Positions 58,099 to 64,000 of a stretch of 64,000 nt of DNA are shown here, piece by piece. The notes below the pieces were generated by a model. That model was not told where the DNA came from, made no database searches, and worked only from the letters and a program-made list of their open reading frames with translations. How positions within the stretch are numbered: position 1 is the stretch's first letter; each line of letters begins with the position of its first letter. The stretch is from JAKAVN01 sp963796565 (GTDB lineage Bacteria > Desulfobacterota > Binatia > Binatales > Binataceae), in the NCBI GenBank assembly GCA_963796565.1, contig CAWCMA010000003.1, positions 372,001 through 436,000 of the forward strand. Direction: 5' to 3'. Both the position numbers and the translations under genes were made by a program.

Positions 58099-58566
58099 TC
58101 AGGCGGGTGGTCGAGCCTTGAGCGGTTTGGCCTCGGCGGCCTTGGCCTTACGCGCGGCGGCGAGCGCCGCATGCGAGTGCGCATGAGCATGGTCATGCCC
58201 ATGCCCATGCGCGGGGGCGGCCGGCTTTGCTGGCGGCTCGTCGCGCTTTTTCTGCACTTCCTCGCGCGCAAGGGTCTTGTCGTCGTACTCGGCGCCGCGC
58301 CCGTGCTTATAGGCGGCATAGCGCGCGGCGGAACGATCGTCCATCCAGCATAGCCGCGCCGGCGGCGGAACCTTGAGCTGCGTCACGTCGGGCGTTGAGC
58401 TCGCGCGCGCTCCGCCCTCGACCGTGAACGACACGGCCGAGATGATACGCCGCGCGGCTCGCCCGCAGTTGGGGCAGGGGCGCGAGCGCAGTCCGGATGA
58501 ACTGAGCGGTGCAAGCACCTCGAAGGTGAGCTCGCACCGCTCGCAACGGCATTCGTAAAGCGGCAT
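58099..58566 (-). CDS. FmdB-like zinc-ribbon protein with His-rich tail
   Basis: A 155-residue protein. MPLYECRCERCELTFEVLAP and RPCPNCGRAARRIISAV give the two CxxC pairs of an FmdB-type zinc ribbon. The C-terminal third carries HGHGHDHAHAHSHA, a histidine-rich run that would bind Zn, Ni or Co. FmdB-like proteins are usually short, so the tail is an addition. It is directly downstream (13 bases) of the MBL-fold hydrolase and probably cotranscribed, which could link it to metal supply for that enzyme. Confidence 0.85.
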   Translation of the reverse strand: MPLYECRCERCELTFEVLAPLSSSGLRSRPCPNCGRAARRIISAVSFTVEGGARASSTPDVTQLKVPPPARLCWMDDRSAARYAAYKHGRGAEYDDKTLAREEVQKKRDEPPAKPAAPAHGHGHDHAHAHSHAALAAARKAKAAEAKPLKARPPA

Positions 58567-58579
58567 CGAAACTTCCGCG

Positions 58580-59359
58580 CTACTCGACCTTGTGCGGATA
58601 CTCCTTCCAGTCGTCCGGGTCGTGCGTGATCCACATGGTCGCGCCCTGCATGTCGCGGATCGCCTTGATGCGCCGAAGCGAGTGAATCGACTTGAACGGA
58701 TCCACGTCGATCCCCATCGTCGCTTCCTGGTTGACCGCGGCGCGCAGATGCGTCGTGTCGCCGGTGAGCAGGAACTTGCGGTTGGGCAGGCTCACCAGCA
58801 GCGAGCATTCGCCGGGCGTATGGCCGGGCGTCAGCAGGAATTGCAGCGCACCGTCGCCGAACATATCGAAGTCGCAATCGAGTTCCATCCATTTGTAGCC
58901 GCGGGTCGGCAGGAAATCGTTGAGGATGAACGCCCATCGGCGATCCGTATCGGGCCAGTAAGCGTACTGCAGCTCTCTGCTTCCGACTATGAAGGTGGCG
59001 TTGGGGAAGTAAGTCAGCCCGCCCGAATGGTCAAGGTGCGAGTGCGACAGGATCACGTACTTCACGTCGGAGGTCTTGTAGCCGACCCCCTGGATTTGCT
59101 TGTCGAGCGTGTCGGCCTTGCTCCATTTGATCGGCAGATGAGCCGCCACGTCGCCCCAGTATCCGACCGCGTCATCGATGACCTTCGGATTGCATCCGGT
59201 GTCGAACAGCACCAGGCCCTTGGGATGCTCGATGAGGAACGAGGGGCACGGGAGATCGAGCATCATCGTCGCGTCGCCGCCGTGCATCAGCAGCGACTGC
59301 GGAGCGGTGAGTACCGCGCCGGGCAGCGCCCACATTTTCTTTGCTTTGCCTTCAGCCAT
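58580..59359 (-). CDS. MBL-fold metallo-hydrolase, N-acyl homoserine lactonase-like
   Basis: A 259-residue dinuclear-zinc hydrolase. ILSHSHLDHSGGLTYFPN contains the HxHxDH motif (H106, H108, D110, H111), LLTPGHTPGECSLLV the next ligand and LLTGDTTHL the bridging Asp. FLIEHPKGLVLFDTGCNP is typical of the AiiA/AttM lactonase branch. It may open acyl-homoserine or other lactones; a role in quorum quenching is possible, not shown. GGGGAGG lies before the ATG at 59359; the longer frame to 59518 is rejected. Confidence 0.85.
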   Translation of the reverse strand: MAEGKAKKMWALPGAVLTAPQSLLMHGGDATMMLDLPCPSFLIEHPKGLVLFDTGCNPKVIDDAVGYWGDVAAHLPIKWSKADTLDKQIQGVGYKTSDVKYVILSHSHLDHSGGLTYFPNATFIVGSRELQYAYWPDTDRRWAFILNDFLPTRGYKWMELDCDFDMFGDGALQFLLTPGHTPGECSLLVSLPNRKFLLTGDTTHLRAAVNQEATMGIDVDPFKSIHSLRRIKAIRDMQGATMWITHDPDDWKEYPHKVE

Positions 59360-59739
59360 GTATCGCCTCCCCAGTCCTTGGTAAATTGTGTTTTTGGTGC
59401 CAGTGCGGCCCGCCCGACTTGGCGAGTCTGAGCCGCCTGTTCGTCCCCGGAGAACAGGCCAAGCTAGATCGGCTGATTTCGCACTGTCAAGGAGAATGTG
59501 CGCCAAACGACCGCCCACGGAAAATTATTCGGTCGCGAACGACCTTGATTGGTAAGTCGGCGCGTTACTGCGCGCGGAATTCCGCAAGCCGGGTGATGCG
59601 ACCGCGCTTTCGGTTTTCATTTGCTCCCCAGGCTGCTAATCAAGCGAAGCGGTGAAATCTGGTTCGGCCTCGCGGCTTCTGCTCTAACTGAGGACGCGCG
59701 GCAAGTACGCAAATTGGACGGATAGGAGGACCGGCGCAG
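59360..59739. other. 380-bp divergent gap between MBL hydrolase and hyuA
   Basis: No gene seen. A perfect 8-bp hairpin GCCTGTTC (59435-59442)/GAACAGGC (59452-59459) lies in the middle, possibly an operator. TAGGAGGACC at 59726-59735 is the ribosome-binding site of the hydantoinase gene. Promoters for both directions must be here, but no clear box pair stands out. Confidence 0.45.
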
Positions 59740-61821
59740 GTGGCCTATCGGATAGCGATCGATACGGGCGGAACCTTTACCGACCTCGTACTGGCCGACG
59801 AGCGCGGCGGCCTCGTGCTCGGCAAATCGCTCACGACTTACGAGCGCATTTTCGGCGGTATTGAAGGGGCGCTCAAGATGGCGGCCGAGCAGGCCGGCGT
59901 CAGCGTCGCCGACGTGCTGCGCAACACCGACCTCCTGATCTACGGCACCACCCACGCGACCAACGCGATCATCGAGCGCAACACCGCGCGCACCGCGTTC
60001 CTGGTCACCGAGGGCTTTCCGGACATCCTGGTGCTGCGCGAGGGCGGCAAGCTCGATCCGTTCAACCTGTCGTATCCTCCAATCGAGCCGTACGTGCCGC
60101 GGCGATTGACCTTCGAGATTCGTGAGCGAATCGACTCCGAGGGCAACGTGGTGGTGCCGCTCGACGAGGCGCAGGTGCGCGACACATTGCGCCGGGTCGC
60201 CGAGCGCCGGGTCGAGGCTATCGCGGTTTGTCTGCTGTGGTCGCCGGCTAACCCCGCGCATGAGGCGGCGCTGGGCCGGCTGATCGAGGCGGAACTGCCG
60301 GGCGTTCCCTACACGCTCTCTTCGCGCATCAACCCGATCATCCGCGAATATCGCCGCGCCTCGTCGGCGGCGATCGACGCTTCGTTGAAACCCCTGATGC
60401 AACGCCATCTGCGCGACATGGAGCAGGATCTCCGCCGCGCCGGTTTTACCGGACAACTGCTGGTCGCGACCTCTTTCGGCGGCGTGATGCACGCCGCCGA
60501 CGTTGTTCAGCGCCCCATCTACCTGGTCAAGTCGGGCCCCGCGATGGCGCCGGTGGCCGGGCGTACCTATGGCGAGGCCGAAGTCGGCCCTCGCGACCTC
60601 ATCGTATGCGACGCCGGCGGCACCAGCTTCGACGTCAGCCTGGTGCATGACCGGATCATCACGTTCACGCGCGAGACCTGGCTGGGCCCGATTTTCACCG
60701 GGCATATCACCGGCATGGCCTCGGTCGACGTGAGAAGCATCGGCGCCGGCGGCGGCTCGATCGCGTGGATCGATCCCGGGGGATTGCTGCGTGTCGGCCC
60801 TCAGAGCGCGCGCGCCGAGCCCGGCCCGGCGTGCTACGGCACCGGCGGCACCGAGCCGACGGTCACCGACGCGGCCCTGGTGCTTGGATACATCGATCCG
60901 GAATATTTTTTGGGCGGAAGAATGCGCCTGGACTCCGAGGCGGCCGCGGATGCGGTGGCGAAAATCGCCTCGCGGCTCGGCCTGGAGGTGAAGGACGCCG
61001 CACGCGCGATAATGGAAGTCGCGGGCGACCACATGGTCGGCGCGATCAAGGACATCACGATCAACCAGGGTATCGATCCGCGCGAGAGCCTGCTGGTGGC
61101 GGGCGGTGGGGCGGCCGGGCTGAACATCCTGCCGATCGCGCGCGAGCTCGGATGCCGCCAAGTCCTCGTGCCGCGCACGGCCGGCGCGCTCAGCGCCTGC
61201 GGCGGTCAGTACTCCGACATCGTGAGCGAGTTCACGCAAAGCAGGTTCGCCTACACCGGAGATTTTCCCTTCGAAGCGGTCAACCGCGTGCTGGCGGAAA
61301 TCACTAAGTCGATGGATGGTTTGGAGGCCGAGCTGCGCGAGCGCGGGCTGACGCGCTTCAAGCGCGAGTATTTCGTGGAGGCGCGCTATCCGTACCAGGT
61401 ATGGGAGCTCGACGTCGTGTTGCCCAAGGGCGGCTTCGACGGGCAGGCCGACCTCGACGCGACTATCGAAGCGTTCCATCGGGAGCACGAGCGGGTTTTC
61501 GCGGTCAAAGAGCCGGGCCAGCAGGTCGAATGCGTTTACTGGCGGGGCAGGCTGACCGCGCTGCTCGACGGCCCTCCGCTGACCAAGATGACGGCGGGCG
61601 AGGCGGCGCTGCCGGCGGCGCGGCTTCGGCAGGCGGTCTTTTTTGCCGGTCACGGCGAGCTCGAGACGCCGCGCTTTCGCGGAGAGGATCTCACGCCTGG
61701 GATGACGGTCGAGGGACCCGCGATCATCGACGAACCGACCACCACCATCGTAATCTATCCCGAAAGCCACGCGCGTGTGACCGAGTTGCACAACTACCTG
61801 CTCGAGGTTGGCGGCTACTGA
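59740..61821 (+). CDS. hyuA: hydantoinase/oxoprolinase subunit A (HyuA)
   Basis: A 693-residue actin-fold ATPase of the hydantoinase A/N-methylhydantoinase family, starting at a GTG. IDTGGTFTDLVLADE is the phosphate-1 motif, YGTTHATNAIIERNTA the next family signature, and VCDAGGTSFDVSLV, SIGAGGGSIAWID and LLVAGGGAAGLNILPIA follow. With HyuB it opens hydantoin-like or 5-oxoproline rings, or carboxylates ketones, using ATP. TAGGAGG is upstream. hyuB follows 37 bases later. Confidence 0.92.
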   Translation: MAYRIAIDTGGTFTDLVLADERGGLVLGKSLTTYERIFGGIEGALKMAAEQAGVSVADVLRNTDLLIYGTTHATNAIIERNTARTAFLVTEGFPDILVLREGGKLDPFNLSYPPIEPYVPRRLTFEIRERIDSEGNVVVPLDEAQVRDTLRRVAERRVEAIAVCLLWSPANPAHEAALGRLIEAELPGVPYTLSSRINPIIREYRRASSAAIDASLKPLMQRHLRDMEQDLRRAGFTGQLLVATSFGGVMHAADVVQRPIYLVKSGPAMAPVAGRTYGEAEVGPRDLIVCDAGGTSFDVSLVHDRIITFTRETWLGPIFTGHITGMASVDVRSIGAGGGSIAWIDPGGLLRVGPQSARAEPGPACYGTGGTEPTVTDAALVLGYIDPEYFLGGRMRLDSEAAADAVAKIASRLGLEVKDAARAIMEVAGDHMVGAIKDITINQGIDPRESLLVAGGGAAGLNILPIARELGCRQVLVPRTAGALSACGGQYSDIVSEFTQSRFAYTGDFPFEAVNRVLAEITKSMDGLEAELRERGLTRFKREYFVEARYPYQVWELDVVLPKGGFDGQADLDATIEAFHREHERVFAVKEPGQQVECVYWRGRLTALLDGPPLTKMTAGEAALPAARLRQAVFFAGHGELETPRFRGEDLTPGMTVEGPAIIDEPTTTIVIYPESHARVTELHNYLLEVGGY

Positions 61822-61858
61822 GCCGCCGCAACGGGCGTAAACGGAGGTGAATAGCGAC

Positions 61859-63664
61859 ATGAGCACCAGTACACGAACTGAGGGCGCCGGACTCGACGCG
61901 GCGCTGCTCGCGGTAATCGCCAACCGCCTCGACAGCATCTGCCGCGAGATGACCAACACGCTATTGCGCTCGGGCCGCTCGTCGGTGCTCAACATGGCGC
62001 GCGATTTTTCCTGCTCGCTGGTGACCGGCGACAACCAGATGCTCGCCTCAGCCGAAGGCTTGCCGGTCCATGTCTTCGGCTCGCAGTTCTTGGGCGAGGC
62101 GATGTGTAATCTCCATCCGGACCTCGCCGAAGGCGACGCGTTTTTGCACAACGACGTCTACCTCGGCAACACGCACAGCGCCGACCATACGATCCTGGTG
62201 CCGGTCTTCGTCGACGGCGAGCATCTGTTCACCTGCTGCGCCAAGGCTCATCAGGCAGATTGCGGCAACGGCGTGCCGACGACCTACGCGCCGTTCGCCG
62301 GCGACGTTTACGAAGAAGGAGCGCTGAATTTTCCGTGCGTGCAGGTCCAGCGCGGCTTTCACGACATCGACGACATCATCCGGATGTGCCGGCGGCGTAT
62401 CCGGGTGCCCGACCAGTGGTACGGCGACTACTTGGCGATGGTCGGTGCGGCGCGGATCGGCGAGCGGCGGCTGAAGGAGCTGGCGGCCAAGTTCGGCAAG
62501 CCGCTGATTCACGACTTCATCCGCGAATGGTTCGACTACTCGGAGCGCCGGATGATCCATGCGTTGCAGCAACTCCCGTCGGCCGAGTTCACCGGGGTGG
62601 GCGCGCATGATCCGTTTCCCGCCTTGCCCGACGGCGTGCCACTGAAGGTCAAGGTGAAAATCGACGCCGTCGAGGGACGAGTCGAGATCGATCTGCGCGA
62701 CAATATCGACTGCGTGCCGTGCGGCCTCAACGAGTCGAAGACCTGCGCGATCAATAACGTCGTCACCGGACTTTTCAATTCGATCGATCCGGGCGTGCCG
62801 CACAATGCCGGCAGCTTCCGCCGGATCACGGTGCTTCTGCGCGAGAACTGCGTGGTGGGAATCCCGCGCTTTCCGACCTCGTGCTCGGTCGCGACCACCA
62901 ATATCGGCGACCGTCTGGTCAATATGACGCAAGCCGCTTTCGCCCAGCTCGGCGAAGGCTACGGCCTGGCCGAGGGCGGTCTCGGGATGGGCCCGGGTTT
63001 CGGAGTGGTCTCGGGCGGCGATTTTCGCCGCAACGGCGCGCCCTACGTGAATCAGCTTTTCATCGCCGCCAACGGCGGTCCGGGCACGCCCCACAACGAC
63101 GGCTGGATCAATTACGGCCTGCCGGTGGTCGCGGGCCTGATGTACCGCGACAGCATCGAGATCGATGAGCAGAAGTATCCGATAATCTACAAAACGATTC
63201 GATTGCTGACCGACTCCGGAGGTGCGGGCCGCTTCCGCGGTGCTCCAGGCGCACGCGTGGTTTATGGTCCCCGACATGACAGCATGACGGTCGCCTATCC
63301 GCTCGATGGCCATATCAATCCCCCCAGGGGTGTCCTCGGCGGGCAGGCCGGGCAAGCCTGCTATGCGGCGAAACTTGATCGCGAGGGCGACGAGCATGAA
63401 TTGCCGGCGGTGTCTGCCGAGCAGATACGGCCTGGCGAATATATCGTTGGCGTGGACAGCGGCGGAGGGGGTTATGGCGGCCCGCTCGATCGCGATCCCG
63501 AGATGGTGCGCACGGACGTACTTGAAGGATTGGTTTCGCCGGAGAAAGCCCGGCAGATTTACGGCGTGGTCTTGAAGGGGCGGGCCGAGGACGAATCGAT
63601 CGCCGTCGATCGCGAGGCCACCGTGAAATGGCGCGCCGCGCTGAGAGGGCAATCTGGCGCCTGA
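61859..63664 (+). CDS. hyuB: hydantoinase subunit B (HyuB)
   Basis: A 601-residue hydantoinase B/oxoprolinase protein: LLAVIANRLDSICREMTNTL, HNDVYLGNTHSADHTILVPV, INNVVTGLFNSIDPGVPHNA and FIAANGGPGTPHNDGWINYG are typical. The ATG at 61859 has GGAGG 12 bases upstream; the GTG at 61847 would abut the ribosome-binding site. It pairs with HyuA, and the two are followed by a class III aminotransferase, which suggests catabolism of a ring-opened amino compound. Confidence 0.92.
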   Translation: MSTSTRTEGAGLDAALLAVIANRLDSICREMTNTLLRSGRSSVLNMARDFSCSLVTGDNQMLASAEGLPVHVFGSQFLGEAMCNLHPDLAEGDAFLHNDVYLGNTHSADHTILVPVFVDGEHLFTCCAKAHQADCGNGVPTTYAPFAGDVYEEGALNFPCVQVQRGFHDIDDIIRMCRRRIRVPDQWYGDYLAMVGAARIGERRLKELAAKFGKPLIHDFIREWFDYSERRMIHALQQLPSAEFTGVGAHDPFPALPDGVPLKVKVKIDAVEGRVEIDLRDNIDCVPCGLNESKTCAINNVVTGLFNSIDPGVPHNAGSFRRITVLLRENCVVGIPRFPTSCSVATTNIGDRLVNMTQAAFAQLGEGYGLAEGGLGMGPGFGVVSGGDFRRNGAPYVNQLFIAANGGPGTPHNDGWINYGLPVVAGLMYRDSIEIDEQKYPIIYKTIRLLTDSGGAGRFRGAPGARVVYGPRHDSMTVAYPLDGHINPPRGVLGGQAGQACYAAKLDREGDEHELPAVSAEQIRPGEYIVGVDSGGGGYGGPLDRDPEMVRTDVLEGLVSPEKARQIYGVVLKGRAEDESIAVDREATVKWRAALRGQSGA

Positions 63665-63709
63665 GAGGCGTATCGTGCGGCAGGAACGCGAACGTTAGGA
63701 GATGGTTCA

Positions 63710-64000
63710 ATGGCTACAGCACAAAAACCCGCGGGTGCGGCGAGCGCGCTCCGCTTCGAGATCGACGCCAAGCGGCTGGACGAACTCGATCGCAGGCACA
63801 AGCTGCCCGGCTTCGCGTCGCCCCAGGAGCACGCGCATCAGGGTCCGCTTATCGTCGTCCGCGGCAAGGGCGTGTTTGTCTGGGACGCCAACGGCAAGCA
63901 ATACCTCGACGGCAGCTCGGCAATCTGGAACGTCAACCTGGGCTTCGGCAACAAGGAAATTGCCGACGCGGTGGCCCAGCAGCTCGAGACGCTCTCGTTC
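63710..64000 (+). CDS. class III aminotransferase, N-terminal part (3' truncated)
   Basis: The first 97 residues of a PLP aminotransferase of the beta-alanine/omega-amino-acid:pyruvate group. LPGFASPQEHAHQGPLIVVR, GKGVFVWDANGKQYLDGSSA and the IWNVNLGFGNKEIADAVAQQ segment form the N-terminal lid and first strand of the family. The catalytic Lys is beyond the window end. TTAGGAGATGG lies upstream of the ATG at 63710. Placement after hyuAB suggests it transaminates a product of that ring opening. Confidence 0.85.
   Translation, partial: MATAQKPAGAASALRFEIDAKRLDELDRRHKLPGFASPQEHAHQGPLIVVRGKGVFVWDANGKQYLDGSSAIWNVNLGFGNKEIADAVAQQLETLSF

Noticed and set aside
59617..62151. 844-codon open frame on the minus strand
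   Set aside because: It lies fully opposite the hyuA/hyuB genes, which have clear family motifs, and its translation is rich in Arg, His and Asp with no domain. It is a GC-rich antisense shadow.

Overview
This is a 64-kb window of GC-rich chromosomal DNA from a bacterium. It contains about 58 protein-coding genes. I saw no rRNA or tRNA gene, no CRISPR array, no transposase and no phage genes. The gene content suggests a Gram-negative, diderm, soil- or sediment-type lineage: many lipoproteins, an OmpA-type protein, an outer-membrane barrel with a C-terminal Phe, DUF1302/DUF1329 proteins, an MMPL-type RND exporter, three luciferase-like flavin oxidoreductases, a class III CoA-transferase and TauD/OYE/SDR enzymes. 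This mix is typical of uncultured deltaproteobacterial or Binatota-like genomes. The placement is inference; no marker gene here was compared with a database.

Region 1 (1-17527) is a core block, mostly on the + strand. It runs metabolite repair and tRNA t6A (nnr end, tsaE), amino-acid biosynthesis (lysC, cimA, cysE), a minus-strand pair (streptogramin-lyase-like propeller lipoprotein and a FAD oxidoreductase), then a tight run of cysteine desulfurase, mnmA, mtaB, rnc, era and der, followed by guaA, a DUF1801 protein and gltX. Desulfurase plus MnmA forms a plausible sulfur relay for tRNA 2-thiolation, and MtaB adds a second tRNA thio-modification.

Region 2 (17.7-24.3 kb) is accessory metabolism: a CmcJ/NvfI-family protein, a zinc-less MDR dehydrogenase, a DUF4336 protein, a SpoIIAA-like protein, a TauD-family dioxygenase broken by one extra base, a secreted Cys-rich protein and a class III CoA-transferase.

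Region 3 (24.0-31.0 kb) looks like a discrete module. Two paralogous small HTH proteins point outward and flank a soluble hybrid histidine kinase, a decayed duplicate of that kinase's 3' end, AT-rich promoter DNA, and a three-gene TadG/TadE/TadE-like set whose first member carries a long Gly-Asn repeat domain.

Region 4 (31.0-42.7 kb) holds a DHDPS-family/OYE pair, an SDR, a bicupin, an OmpA lipoprotein with a 27-proline linker, a luciferase-like monooxygenase and a 5-oxoprolinase-type set (pxpA, a GSAM-like aminotransferase, pxpB, pxpC). Dispersed inverted repeats sit in its gaps.

Region 5 (43.1-52.2 kb) is the most coherent candidate system: a YCF48-like Asp-box lipoprotein, an MMPL/RND transporter, a DUF1302 outer-membrane protein, a membrane-anchored HEAT-repeat protein and a DUF1329 protein. 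It lies between a putative promoter and a strong terminator. Together these could span the whole envelope and move a hydrophobic substrate, but function is not shown by sequence alone.

Region 6 (52.4-64.0 kb) contains an SCP2-like protein and an alpha/beta hydrolase, two further luciferase-like oxidoreductases, a muconolactone-isomerase-like protein, several small lipoproteins, an FmdB-like zinc ribbon, a lactonase-like metallo-hydrolase, and a hydantoinase A/B pair followed by a class III aminotransferase cut by the window end.
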